Origin: CALIZF01 sp046292445
GTDB taxonomy: Bacteria > Pseudomonadota > Alphaproteobacteria > Rhodobacterales > Rhodobacteraceae
Reading direction: 5' to 3'
Assembly: GCA_046292445.1 (NCBI GenBank)
Contig: JBKBQT010000002.1
Span: 62,001-126,000, forward strand
Length of the DNA stretch: 64,000 nucleotides
Shown piece after piece: positions 45,445 to 54,052 of this stretch. A program made the position numbers and the translations under genes. Each line of letters starts with the position of its first letter. The stretch's first letter is position 1. The notes under the pieces were generated by a model that did no database searches, was not told the DNA's origin, and saw nothing but the letters and a program-made list of their open reading frames with translations.

Positions 45445-46431
45445 TCCGAAGCGGGCGGCCCAAGCGGGCTGCCGGTCGCCCGGCATCGGCCGGGCGAGGA
45501 ACACCGCCCGGGCGATGGCGCGGGCGAGGCAGCAGGCAGCGGCATGGCCAAGCAGGAACGTATCCACCCCCGGATCCTCCATCGGCCGGGCGCCGGTGGA
45601 CAGGGCGAACACCAGATCGCCGTCATGGGGCGTGTGGCTGGGCGCGATGGCCCGGGCGATCCCGTCCTGCGCGGCTGTCGCCATGCGGTGCGCCTCGGCC
45701 TTGGTCAGGGCGGCGTCGGTGGCGACGATGGCGATGGTCGTCGCTTCGGCCTGGCGCTTGCCGGGTCGGGGGGCAAAGGCCGGGTCGGGGTGCGGGTCAG
45801 GGCCGAGGCCGCCAAATTCGGCCCCGAACTCCCACGGGGCGGCGCGGAAATGCGGCCCCTCGCCCTCGGTCACCGACCCGAGCGCGTTGACGGCGACCAG
45901 CGCCCCGACGGTGAACCCGCCGACCACCGCCGAGGCCGAGCCGAGCCCGCCCTTCCACTGCAGGGTGCCCGCGCCATACCCCGCCCCCGCGGTGCCGAGC
46001 GCGAAATCCACCCTCGCCGCCGCCAGTGCCGCCGCGCCGAGCGCAGGGTAGGGGTTTGCGCCCCAGTCCTTCGCCCCGCCGTTGTTCAGATCGTAAAGGA
46101 TCGCCGCCGGCACGATCGGCACCCGGAACCCGCCCGCGGTCAGAAATCCCCGCCCCGCCGCCCGCAGCGCATCCGCCACGCCCGAGGCCGCCGCCAGCCC
46201 GAAGGCCGATCCGCCCGACATCACCAGCGCATCGACCGCCTGCACCGTCCGGTCCGGGGCGAGCAGGTCGGTCTCGCGCGTGCCCGGTGCCCCGCCCATG
46301 ACCGACACCGCGGCAACGAACGGGGCATCGGCAGTCAGCACGGTCACGCCGCTGCGGATCGCCGCATCCTCGGCCTGCCCGACGCGAAGGCCGGCGACAT
46401 CGGTGATCAGGTTCCGGGGGCCGGGCTGCAT
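45436..46431 (-). CDS. P1 family (S58, DmpA-type) peptidase
   Basis: A 331-residue member of the DmpA/BapA family of L-aminopeptidase/D-esterases, which self-cleave to make an N-terminal Ser/Thr nucleophile. Typical sequence is NLITDVAGLRVGQ at the start, VMSGGSAFGLAAASGV, GTAGAGYGAG with WKGGLGSAS, and EATTIAIVATDAALTK, where the second Thr is the likely nucleophile and cleavage point. No signal peptide is seen. AGGAC lies before the ATG at 46431; a longer Arg-rich extension is rejected. It ends nine bases inside the convergent hydrolase gene. Confidence 0.88.
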   Translation of the reverse strand: MQPGPRNLITDVAGLRVGQAEDAAIRSGVTVLTADAPFVAAVSVMGGAPGTRETDLLAPDRTVQAVDALVMSGGSAFGLAAASGVADALRAAGRGFLTAGGFRVPIVPAAILYDLNNGGAKDWGANPYPALGAAALAAARVDFALGTAGAGYGAGTLQWKGGLGSASAVVGGFTVGALVAVNALGSVTEGEGPHFRAAPWEFGAEFGGLGPDPHPDPAFAPRPGKRQAEATTIAIVATDAALTKAEAHRMATAAQDGIARAIAPSHTPHDGDLVFALSTGARPMEDPGVDTFLLGHAAACCLARAIARAVFLARPMPGDRQPAWAARFGSA

Positions 46432-46515
46432 CTTCTTGTGTCCTCGAATATCCCGGGCGGAAGGCCGGAACGGCGCAGGGGCTGGCCCCCGCCGCCGCCG
46501 CCGCAAGCGTTGGCG

Positions 46516-47256
46516 TCAGATGCAGCGCCCGCCGTCCACCTCCATCGCAACGCCCGTCACCATGCTCGCCTCGTCCGAGCAGAGATAGAGCGCCGCATTG
46601 GCGATGTCCTCGGGCGTCGAGAACCGGCCGATCGGGATGGTGGCGAGAAACCGCGCGCGCATCTCGGGCGTGTCCTCGCCCATGAAGCTTTTCAGCAGCG
46701 GCGTCTCGCCGGCCACGGGGTTGAGCGCATTGACCCGCACGCCGAAAGGCGCCAGCTCGACCGCCATCGCGCGCGTGGCGGTGATCATCCAGCCCTTCGA
46801 GGCGTTGTACCAGTTGAGCCGGGGCCGCGGGCTGACCCCGGCCGTAGAGGCGATGTTGAGGATCGCGCCGGCCCGCCGATCCTTCATCTGCGGGACGAAG
46901 GCGCGGGCGGTGAGATAGACCGACTTGCAGTTCACCGCAAAGACGCGGTCGAAATCAGCCTCGCTCACCGTTTCCATCGGCGCCGGCAGATGCGTCACGC
47001 CGGCGTTGTTCACGAGGATGTCGATGCGCCCGAAGCGGGCGAGAACCGCGGCGGCCATGTCCGCGACGCTCTGCGCATCGGCCACGTCCACGCCGATGGC
47101 GATGCCGCCGATGGCCTCGGCGACGGCTTCGGCCGGTTCCGGTCGCAGGTCGGCGACGACGACCTGCGCCCCCTCGGCCGCAAATCGCCGCGCGATCCCG
47201 GCGCCGAAGCCGGAGGCGGCACCGGTGACGATGGCGATCTTGTCGTTCAGGCGCAT
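46516..47256 (-). CDS. SDR family oxidoreductase
   Basis: A 246-residue classical short-chain dehydrogenase/reductase. The nucleotide-binding TGAASGFGAGIA is at residue 11, DVADAQS and NNAGV follow, then the catalytic NIASTAGVSPRPRLNWYNASKG with the Tyr-x-x-x-Lys (YNASK), and the late PEDIANAALYLCSDEAS. A hydroxy compound from the adjacent sugar-type import locus is a plausible substrate, by context only. The ATG at 47256 lies behind GGGAGGG. It is separated from the aldehyde dehydrogenase gene by two palindromes. Confidence 0.88.
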   Translation of the reverse strand: MRLNDKIAIVTGAASGFGAGIARRFAAEGAQVVVADLRPEPAEAVAEAIGGIAIGVDVADAQSVADMAAAVLARFGRIDILVNNAGVTHLPAPMETVSEADFDRVFAVNCKSVYLTARAFVPQMKDRRAGAILNIASTAGVSPRPRLNWYNASKGWMITATRAMAVELAPFGVRVNALNPVAGETPLLKSFMGEDTPEMRARFLATIPIGRFSTPEDIANAALYLCSDEASMVTGVAMEVDGGRCI

Positions 47257-47343
47257 GAATCCCTCCCAGGTCGGCGCGCACAGACTGGCCCCGGCGGCCG
47301 GCGGCTGCAAGCGCCATACCGGCAGCCGTTCCGCGGGTGTCGT

Positions 47344-47373
47344 GCCAAGGTCTTTCGTACGAAAGACCTTGGC
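47344..47373. repeat. Perfect 30-bp palindrome centred on TTCGTACGAA
   Basis: The palindrome begins GCCAAGGTC and has the centre TTCGTACGAA. It lies between the ALDH and SDR genes, with a second element 24 bases away that has the same centre. Function unknown; candidate REP-like element or mRNA hairpin. Confidence 0.85.
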
Positions 47374-47396
47374 GGCCTTCCGCCCCGGCACCGCGC

Positions 47397-47432
47397 CGCG
47401 CCAAAATCCTTCGTACGAAGGATTTTGGCGCG
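47397..47432. repeat. Perfect 36-bp palindrome centred on TTCGTACGAA
   Basis: Begins CGCGCCAAAATCC and shares the core of its neighbour at 47344. It starts immediately after the ALDH stop codon on the minus strand. It could work as a terminator or processing hairpin for the transcript. Confidence 0.85.
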
Positions 47433-47433
47433 C

Positions 47434-48876
47434 TCAGCCGTGGTGCGCCGCGACGGTCTTGAGGGTGGTGAAGCCATAGAGTGCCTCGAAGCCCTTTTCA
47501 CGGCCATGGCCCGACAGGCCGACCCCGCCGAAGGGCAGTTCCACGCCGCCGCCCGCGCCGTAGTTGTTCAGGAACACCTGCCCCGCCCGGATCGCCCGGG
47601 CGAGCCGCATCGCGCGGCCGGCGTTCCCGGTCCAGACGCCGGCGACGAGGCCATAGCCGGTGCCGTTGGCGATGGTCACTGCCTCGTCCTCGGTCTCGAA
47701 GGGGATGACGACCTGCACCGGTCCGAAGATCTCGTCCTGCGCCATGGCATGGCGGGCCGGCACGTCCGCGAAGAGGACCGGCGCGATATAATGGCCGCCG
47801 GCGGGCGCATCGTCCAGCACCTGACCCCGCGCCGCGACTGTCAGGTCGCCCCCCCGCGTCACGAAGCCCGCGACGATCTGCTTCTGGCGCGCCGAGATCA
47901 GCGGGCCGAGGTCGCGGTCGTCCAGCGCCGGCCCGGCGCGCAGGACGGCGTAGCGGGCGGCCATCCGGTCCACGACCTGCGCATAGACCCCGCGCTGGAC
48001 GAGGATGCGCGATGCGGCCGAGCAGGTCTGCCCCGCGTTCTGGATCCCGGCATTGACAAGGAACGGCAAGGCCGCGTCGAGATCGGCATCGTCGAACACG
48101 ATCTGGGGCGACTTGCCGCCGAGCTCCAGCGTCACCGGGATGGTGTTGCGGGCCGCCGCGGTCTGGATCAGCCGTCCTACCCCGACCGAGCCGGTAAAGC
48201 TCATGTGCCCGATGCCGGGATGGGCCGAGAGCGCCGCCCCCGCTTCCTCCCCGAGGCCCGGCACCACGTTCAGCGCGCCGTCCGGCAGCCCGGCCTCCTG
48301 CGCGAGGCGCGCGAAGGCGAGGGCGGTCAGGCAAGCCTCCTCGGCCGGCTTGAGCACGCAGGCGTTGCCGGCCGCCAGCGCCGCGCCGACCGACCGGCCG
48401 ATGATCTGCATCGGGTAGTTCCAGGGAATGATATGCCCTGTCACCCCATGCGGCTCGCGCAGCGTGTAGACGGTATAGCCCGGCAGGTAGGGGATCGTCT
48501 CGCCCATGAGCTTGTCGGCGGCCCCGGCGTAGAATTCCATGTAGCGCGCAAGCGCCATCGCATCGGCCCGGGCCTGTTTGAGCGGCTTGCCCACATCGGT
48601 CGCTTCGAGCACGGCGAGCGTCTCTGCCCGTTCGGCCACCAGGTGGCCGATGCGCGCGAGAACCCGCCCCCGCTCTGCCGCCGTGGCCCGGCCCCAGGTC
48701 CCTTGCCGCGCCGCCTCGGCTGCGGCGACCGCCGCGTCGATGTCATCGGCCTGCCCGCGCGCGATGGCGCCTATCGTTGCCCCGGTCGAGGGGTTTTCGA
48801 CGGCCAGCGTCCCGGCAGTGCGCCGCCAGCGCCCCCCGACCAGGATCTCGGCCGGATCGAACCAGAGTGCATCCAT
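47434..48876 (-). CDS. Aldehyde dehydrogenase family protein
   Basis: A 480-residue NAD(P)-dependent aldehyde dehydrogenase. Motifs are the nucleotide-site IIPWNYPMQIIGRSVGAALAAGN, SFTGSVGVGRLI, catalytic Glu in LELGGKSPQIVFDDADLDAAL and catalytic Cys in NAGQTCSAASRI, with GQVFLNNYGAGGGVELPFGG near the end, a pattern of betaine- or gamma-aminobutyraldehyde-type enzymes. A product of the neighbouring importer is the likely substrate source. The ATG at 48876 follows GGAGAC. The genes from 53340 to 45436 read in one direction, but promoters in between are not resolved. Confidence 0.88.
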   Translation of the reverse strand: MDALWFDPAEILVGGRWRRTAGTLAVENPSTGATIGAIARGQADDIDAAVAAAEAARQGTWGRATAAERGRVLARIGHLVAERAETLAVLEATDVGKPLKQARADAMALARYMEFYAGAADKLMGETIPYLPGYTVYTLREPHGVTGHIIPWNYPMQIIGRSVGAALAAGNACVLKPAEEACLTALAFARLAQEAGLPDGALNVVPGLGEEAGAALSAHPGIGHMSFTGSVGVGRLIQTAAARNTIPVTLELGGKSPQIVFDDADLDAALPFLVNAGIQNAGQTCSAASRILVQRGVYAQVVDRMAARYAVLRAGPALDDRDLGPLISARQKQIVAGFVTRGGDLTVAARGQVLDDAPAGGHYIAPVLFADVPARHAMAQDEIFGPVQVVIPFETEDEAVTIANGTGYGLVAGVWTGNAGRAMRLARAIRAGQVFLNNYGAGGGVELPFGGVGLSGHGREKGFEALYGFTTLKTVAAHHG

Positions 48877-48989
48877 CGCCAGTCTCCGTTGTTTTGGCGC
48901 GCCCCCGTCTCTAGCGGCGGCGCGGCGCCGCGGAAAGGGCGCAACCGCAGGACCGGCGCCATCGGCAGCCCGCATTGCCCCGGGCGGTT

Positions 48990-50162
48990 TCAGCCCCGGC
49001 CGGGCCCCTCCGGGACCTGCCAAGTCCCGTCCGGCCCCGCGAGCGCGCTTGTCATGCGCTTGCCCGATGCGGCGTCGAACACATGCACCCGCATGCCGGG
49101 CTTGAGCGACAGGGCGGCTGCGCTGCCCTCGGGCAGCGATACCGCGGTCTCGCGCAGGAGCGTGCGCACCGACAGCCCCCCGATCTCGACGTTGTAGAGC
49201 GTCTCGGACCCCAGCGGTTCGGCGGTGATGCAGGGGCCTTCGGCGATCCGGTCCGGCGCGGCGGTGGTCGGGCCGATGGCGAGGTCCTCGGGCCGGATGC
49301 CGAGGGTTATCGCCTGACCGGGACCGGACATCGCCCGCGACAGCGCGGCTGCGGCATCGCCCGAAAGGGTCAGCGCCCAGCCCTTGCCCTCGAGACGGGC
49401 GCCCGAGGCGTCGCAGGTGACGCTGCCCGGGAGCAGGTTCATCGCCGGGCTGCCGATGGTGCGCGCGACATCCATGTCGGCGGGCGCGAGGAACACATCC
49501 TGCGGCGTGCCGATCTGGGCGATGTTGCCGCCCGCCATCACCACGATCCGGTCGCCCATCGTCATCGCCTCGACCTGGTCATGCGTGACATAGAGGGCGG
49601 TGGACCCGACGCGGCGCTGGATGCGCCTGAGCTCGGACCGCATGACAACGCGCAGGCGGGCATCGAGGTTCGACAGCGGCTCGTCCAGCAAGAGGACGTC
49701 CGGATTGCGCACGATGGCGCGCCCGAGGCTCACGCGCTGCTGCTGGCCGCCCGACAGCCCGTCGGGCGTCTTGTGCAGGTGGTCCGACAGTTCCAGCATC
49801 TCGGCCACCTCGGTGACGCGGCGGCGGATCTCGTCCCGCGGCACACCGGCGGATTCGAGCGGGAAGGCAATGTTGCGATAGGTCGTCTTGTGCGGGTAGA
49901 GCGCGAAGTTCTGGAACATCAGCGCCACCCCGCGCCGCGCGGGATGCACGTCGTTCACCACCCGGTCACCGACGAGGATCTGCCCGTCCGACACCCGTTC
50001 CAGCCCCGCGACCATGCGCAGCGTCGTCGTCTTGCCGCAGCCCGACGCACCGACGAGCACCATCAGCTCGCCCGGCTCGATGCGGAAGTTGATGCCCTTC
50101 ACCGCATGGATGCCGCCCGGATAGGTCTTCCAAAGATCGCGCGCCTCGACTGCCAGCGTCAT
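48990..50162 (-). CDS. Sugar-type ABC transporter ATP-binding protein (UgpC/MalK/MsmX group)
   Basis: A 390-residue ABC ATPase. Walker A is LVGASGCGKTTT at about residue 35, the ABC signature is LSGGQQQRVSLGRA, Walker B DVLLLDEPLSNLDA, then the H-loop in LYVTHDQVEAMT. The C-terminal part (about 240-390) is the TOBE/MalK regulatory domain. It is the energy unit for the two permeases upstream in the same operon and reads 11 bases after the permease stop. Ribosome site at 50162 is weak (GGGGGC), so translational coupling is likely. Confidence 0.93.
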   Translation of the reverse strand: MTLAVEARDLWKTYPGGIHAVKGINFRIEPGELMVLVGASGCGKTTTLRMVAGLERVSDGQILVGDRVVNDVHPARRGVALMFQNFALYPHKTTYRNIAFPLESAGVPRDEIRRRVTEVAEMLELSDHLHKTPDGLSGGQQQRVSLGRAIVRNPDVLLLDEPLSNLDARLRVVMRSELRRIQRRVGSTALYVTHDQVEAMTMGDRIVVMAGGNIAQIGTPQDVFLAPADMDVARTIGSPAMNLLPGSVTCDASGARLEGKGWALTLSGDAAAALSRAMSGPGQAITLGIRPEDLAIGPTTAAPDRIAEGPCITAEPLGSETLYNVEIGGLSVRTLLRETAVSLPEGSAAALSLKPGMRVHVFDAASGKRMTSALAGPDGTWQVPEGPGRG

Positions 50163-50172
50163 CTCGCCCCCG

Positions 50173-51063
50173 TCATCCCTTCGTCCCGCCGACGGCGACG
50201 CCGCGGACGAGATGTTTCTGCCCGATCGCGAACATCAGCACGAGCGGCAGGATCGAGATCAGCACCGCCGCCATCAGCAGGTTCCACAGCACCGTTTCCT
50301 GATCCGAGAAATCGGCCAGCGCCGTCTGGATCACCTTCATGTCCGCGGTCGAGGTCATCACTAGCGGCACGAGAAATTCGTTCCAGACGGCCGTGAAGTT
50401 GAACATAGCGATCACCGCGAGCGCCGGGGCGGCGAGCGGCAGATAGATCTTCCAGAAGATCGCGAATTCATGCGCCCCGTCCATCCGCGCCGCCTCGACA
50501 AGGTTGTCGGGCAGCATCCGCATGAAGGATGTCATCAGATAGGTGCCGTAGGCGGTGGCAAGGAACGGCAGGATCATCGAGGGATAGCTGTTGAGGATGC
50601 CGAAGCCGCCCGTGCCGAAGATGTCGTTGCCGCCCGCCAGCGGAAAGCTGCGGAACATGATGAACAGCGGGATGATCGTGACATGCACCGGCACCATCAG
50701 CGTGGCGAGGATCAGCAGGAACATCGTCCGCCGCCCCGGAAAGCGCATCTTGGCAAAGGCATAGCCCGCCAGCCCGTCGATCAGCACGATCCCGAGGGTC
50801 GAGATGCTTGCGATCAGGAAGGTGTTCCACATCGCCCGCCCGAAATTGGTCACCTCGAACACCCGGCGGAAATTGTCCCAGCGGATCGTGTCGGGAACGA
50901 TCACCGGCGGCCAGGCAAAGACTTCGGCCGGGCTCGACAGGGCGAGCGCGACGATCATCAGGAACGGCGCGAGGATGATCGCGCTCAATGCGATCAGCGC
51001 GGTATAGATCAGCGCGCGCCGCGTGGCGCGGACGGCGGGCGGGGCATAGTCGATCTCGCTCAT
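50173..51063 (-). CDS. Carbohydrate ABC transporter permease (MalG/UgpE type)
   Basis: A 296-residue inner-membrane subunit with six transmembrane segments. The cytoplasmic EAA loop is EAARMDGAHEFAIFWKIYLPLAAPAL, visible in pieces, which contacts the ATPase. It starts MSEIDYAPPAVRATRRALIYTALI with a membrane-spanning N-terminus. AAAGGGC precedes the ATG at 51063. Partner of the permease at 51076 and the ATPase downstream; the substrate class is a sugar or polyol by family only. Confidence 0.92.
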   Translation of the reverse strand: MSEIDYAPPAVRATRRALIYTALIALSAIILAPFLMIVALALSSPAEVFAWPPVIVPDTIRWDNFRRVFEVTNFGRAMWNTFLIASISTLGIVLIDGLAGYAFAKMRFPGRRTMFLLILATLMVPVHVTIIPLFIMFRSFPLAGGNDIFGTGGFGILNSYPSMILPFLATAYGTYLMTSFMRMLPDNLVEAARMDGAHEFAIFWKIYLPLAAPALAVIAMFNFTAVWNEFLVPLVMTSTADMKVIQTALADFSDQETVLWNLLMAAVLISILPLVLMFAIGQKHLVRGVAVGGTKG

Positions 51064-51075
51064 CTCGTTGCCCTT

Positions 51076-51987
51076 TCAGCGCTTGCGGCTCGCAAGCTGG
51101 CCCGACAGGCCGAGCAGCAGCAGCGACAGGCCCATGATCGCGAGGAACAGCACCACCGCGACGGCGGCGGCATAGCCCATCGCAAAGGACTGGAAAGCCT
51201 GATTGTAGGAAAACAGCACCGCCGTCGTCGTCGCCCGCCCCGGCCCGCCGCCGGTGAGCACCACGACCTGATCGAACACCTGCAGGTTGAAGATGACCGC
51301 CGTCACCACCACGAACATCGTGGTCGGCATCAGGATCGGCAGCGTGACCTGGGTGAAGCTGCGCCACCACGACGCCCCGTCCATCACCGCCGCCTCGCGC
51401 AGGTGCTGCGGGATGCCCTGCAGGCCGGCGAGGAAGATCACCACCGAATAGCCCATCTGCCGCCAGATCCCGATCCCGATCAGGGTGGGCAGCGCCTGGG
51501 CGCTGTTGCGCAAAAGGCCCTGCCGCTCGATCCCGAAGAGGCTGAGGATATAGTTGAACGGCCCGAAGGCCGGATTCATGATGTAGAGCCACGCCACCCC
51601 GATCGCGACCCAGCTTGCAACCTGCGGCATGTAGAACACCGTGCGGAACACCGCCATCCCGCGCAGCTTGCTGTCAAGCATCACCGCGATGGCGAGCGAC
51701 AGGATCGTGGCCGGGACGACCGTGCCGACCGTGTAGTAGAGCGTTACCCGGAACGCCTGCATCGCCCGGGGATCGTTGAACAGCCGCTCGTAATTCGCAA
51801 GGCCGACATAGCGCGGCGGTTGCAGCAGCGAATACTGCGTCAGGCTCAGATAGCCGCCGTAGAGCAGCGGCGCGATCTTCAGCGCGAGGAACAGCGCCAT
51901 CACCGGCAGCACGAGGATCAGGCCCCAGCGGGCCTCGGCCGATGTGGCCCAGTCGCCCCGGAACCGGCGGCGTTGCGATCGTGCCAT
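51076..51987 (-). CDS. Sugar ABC transporter permease (MalF/UgpA type)
   Basis: A 303-residue inner-membrane subunit with six transmembrane segments. The EAA loop is LREAAVMDGASWWRSFTQVTLPIL, seen in part, and the late FNLQVFDQVVVLTGGGP motif is typical of UgpA/MalF-like permeases. The start at 51987 is set by the short basic leader MARSQRRRFRG; a longer frame adds a basic extension with no counterpart. It follows the binding protein gene. Confidence 0.92.
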   Translation of the reverse strand: MARSQRRRFRGDWATSAEARWGLILVLPVMALFLALKIAPLLYGGYLSLTQYSLLQPPRYVGLANYERLFNDPRAMQAFRVTLYYTVGTVVPATILSLAIAVMLDSKLRGMAVFRTVFYMPQVASWVAIGVAWLYIMNPAFGPFNYILSLFGIERQGLLRNSAQALPTLIGIGIWRQMGYSVVIFLAGLQGIPQHLREAAVMDGASWWRSFTQVTLPILMPTTMFVVVTAVIFNLQVFDQVVVLTGGGPGRATTTAVLFSYNQAFQSFAMGYAAAVAVVLFLAIMGLSLLLLGLSGQLASRKR

Positions 51988-52050
51988 CTCACCCCCGCGC
52001 CGGCGGAAGGCGCGCCGGGCCCCGGCCCCGCGCGCCCGCATCCCGGTCGA

Positions 52051-53340
52051 TCAGTTGAACCCGATGCCCGAACGCTCGATCACCTCGGACCTGATCTCGC
52101 GCGCCGCGTTGTCCATCGCGGTCTGCGGGTCCATCCCGTTCAGCAGGAGCTCGTCCAGCCAGACGTTCAGGATCGCTTCGTATTCCGAGAAGTTCGGGTG
52201 CTTGGGGTCGGCCGCGCCGCCCGCCAGTGCCAGCGCGAGATAGCGCTGTGCCAGCGGATTGGCCGCAAGGTAAGGATGCCCCTCGGGCAGGATCCGCCCC
52301 GGGATCGACCCGCCGAGACCGGCCAGCTGCACGATGTTGTCCGGCTCGACGATCAGGAACTTGAGCAGCCGGGCCGCCGCCTCGGGGTTGCGCGAGGCCG
52401 AGGTGATCGCGATCACGTTCGCCCCGAGGCCCGCCCCGCCCATATCGGCCGTGCCCTGCGGACCCGGCGGGATCAGCCCGAGGCCCGCATATTGCAGCAG
52501 GTCGGGAAATTCGTTCTGCCAGTTGCGGAAGGCGAAGTTGTTATAGACCATCGCCGTGCGGCCCTGGCCCAGCCCGACGTTGTCGGCCTCGATCGACCGC
52601 GGCACGTCGCAGCATTTCACGAGCTTCTGGAAGAACGCCGCCGCCTCGACTGCCTGCGGCGCGTTCATCATCGGCGTCATCCCGTCTTCCGAGAACATGC
52701 GCCCGCCATTCGCCTCGACCAGCCGGGTGAACATGTTCGAGCGATTGAAGGCGAAGGACGAGGAATAGAAGCCCAGCCGGGTGATGTTGCCGGCCGCATC
52801 GCGCACGGTGGCGCCTTCGGCCCAGGCGAGCCATTCGTCCCAGCTCGCCGGCGGGTTCGACGCATCGTTGCCGCCCTCGGCGATCAGATCGGTCCGCCAG
52901 GACAGCGCATTGGCCGAGAACCACGTGGGCAGCATCGACCAGGTGCCGTTCCAGCTTGTCAGCTCGACCGTGGCGGGAACGAAATCGGCCGGATCGAAAT
53001 ACTGCGCGTGATCGACCAGCAGACCCCGCTCGGCAAAGCCGGCAACGAGGTTGGAAAAGCCGAAGATGATGTCGGGAAGCGTCCCGCCCGCGGCGGCCGT
53101 GGCGATCTGCTGCTGGTAGGACGACCAGGCGGTGATCTCGTATTCCACCTTGATGTCGGGGTTGGCGGCCTCGAAGGCGGGGACGAGGCGGGCGAGCACC
53201 GTCCCATGGGCCTCGGGCGTTCCGTTGAACCACATCCGAACGGTGGTCTGCTGTGCTGCGGCCGCTGTCGGCAGCACGGTGCCTGCAAAGGCGATGATTG
53301 CCGCCGAGGTCAGTGCCTGTCGCATGATGGACCCTTGCAT
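52051..53340 (-). CDS. Extracellular sugar-type solute-binding protein
   Basis: A 429-residue periplasmic binding protein, first gene of the import locus. A signal peptide (MRQALTSAAIIAFAGTVLP, cleavage near AAA-QQ) leads to a family 1 binding fold: FEAANPDIKVEYEITAWSSYQQQIATA and GTLPDIIFGFSN are typical. The single long lobe-linker region holds Asn/Trp-rich stretches fit for sugar stacking. ATG at 53340 follows GGGAGACAAC; an ATG five codons later is also possible. No regulator of the locus is visible in the window. Confidence 0.92.
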   Translation of the reverse strand: MQGSIMRQALTSAAIIAFAGTVLPTAAAAQQTTVRMWFNGTPEAHGTVLARLVPAFEAANPDIKVEYEITAWSSYQQQIATAAAGGTLPDIIFGFSNLVAGFAERGLLVDHAQYFDPADFVPATVELTSWNGTWSMLPTWFSANALSWRTDLIAEGGNDASNPPASWDEWLAWAEGATVRDAAGNITRLGFYSSSFAFNRSNMFTRLVEANGGRMFSEDGMTPMMNAPQAVEAAAFFQKLVKCCDVPRSIEADNVGLGQGRTAMVYNNFAFRNWQNEFPDLLQYAGLGLIPPGPQGTADMGGAGLGANVIAITSASRNPEAAARLLKFLIVEPDNIVQLAGLGGSIPGRILPEGHPYLAANPLAQRYLALALAGGAADPKHPNFSEYEAILNVWLDELLLNGMDPQTAMDNAAREIRSEVIERSGIGFN

Positions 53341-53674
53341 CGTTGTCTCCCTGTCGTTGCCTTCTCGGTGTTTTTTCGTCGCATGCGCACGATCATTCGG
53401 AATCCGCTTGAGCAGGACAAGGGCGAACCGTCTGCGGGGCTGATTTTTTGCACAAGCTCGAGGCACCTTGCGCCTTTTCGGGCACCTTTGCACGGTGCCG
53501 GTCCGGTATCTTGTCACGCGCCGCCGCGTCGCGGCAGCGGCGGGCGGGGCGCGCGGCCGGGCGACGCCGGCGCGACTGCGACGCATTGTCCTTGGCTGCG
53601 CAGATTGCCGGGCTTGTATCGTCGATGGCCGATCCGTATGTATCGTATATCGACGATCTACGAGAGGGCCCGTG
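53341..53674. other. Divergent intergenic region, sugar importer and arsenic operon
   Basis: About 330 bases between the binding-protein gene (minus) and arsR (plus). The first part carries nothing identified. Near arsR it holds the 9-bp inverted repeat listed at 53618-53657. No reading frame is supported. Confidence 0.4.
53618..53657 (+). promoter_or_regulatory. Putative ArsR operator
   Basis: ATCGTCGAT (53618-53626) and its complement ATCGACGAT (53649-53657) form an inverted repeat with a 22-base spacer, ending 18 bases before the arsR start. Position and form fit an autoregulatory ArsR site, but no consensus is matched and the spacing is wide for a single dimer. Confidence 0.4.
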
Positions 53675-54052
53675 ATGCTCGACCGCATGACCGAAACCGC
53701 ACCGGGGGCTGCCGGGGCCGAGGCCATCGCGCAGGTCGCGAGGGCGCTGGCCCATCCGGCGCGGGTGCGCATCATCGCCTTCCTGCTGTCGCGGCCCGGA
53801 TGCATCGGCGGCGAAATCGTCGACGAGGTCGGCTTGGCGCAATCGACGGTCTCCGAACACCTGCGCATCCTCAAGGATGCCGGGGTCGTGACGGGGACGA
53901 TCGACTATCCCCGCGTGTGTTATGCCCTCGACCCTGCCGCATTGGCGCCGCTGCGCGCCCTGCTCGATGCCATCGTCGCCCATGCGCCCGATGGCGCTGT
54001 TCCTTGCTGCTACACCCCGCACGGATGCGTGCCGACGGAGACCGACCGATGA
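53675..54052 (+). CDS. arsR: ArsR family arsenite-responsive repressor
   Basis: A 125-residue winged-helix repressor. The helix-turn-helix region reads ALAHPARVRIIAFLLSRPGCIGGEIVDEVGLAQSTVSEHLRILKDAGVV, visible in pieces, with the canonical SEHLRILKDAG recognition helix. Cysteines are Cys in RPGCIGGEIV and a C-terminal group CCYTPHGC, candidates for trivalent arsenic sensing. The first gene of the arsenic operon, and its stop overlaps arsD as ATGA. ATG at 53675 follows GAGAGGG; a GTG three bases earlier is also possible. Confidence 0.9.
   Translation: MLDRMTETAPGAAGAEAIAQVARALAHPARVRIIAFLLSRPGCIGGEIVDEVGLAQSTVSEHLRILKDAGVVTGTIDYPRVCYALDPAALAPLRALLDAIVAHAPDGAVPCCYTPHGCVPTETDR

Noticed and set aside
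45544..49197. 1217-codon plus-strand frame
   Set aside because: It is antisense to the P1 peptidase, SDR and ALDH genes, all with recognisable motifs, and shows shadow composition.
50470..54048. Large plus-strand frame that reads into arsD
   Set aside because: Only the last 212 codons, from 54049, are arsD. The upstream part is antisense to ABC transporter genes and Arg/His-rich.
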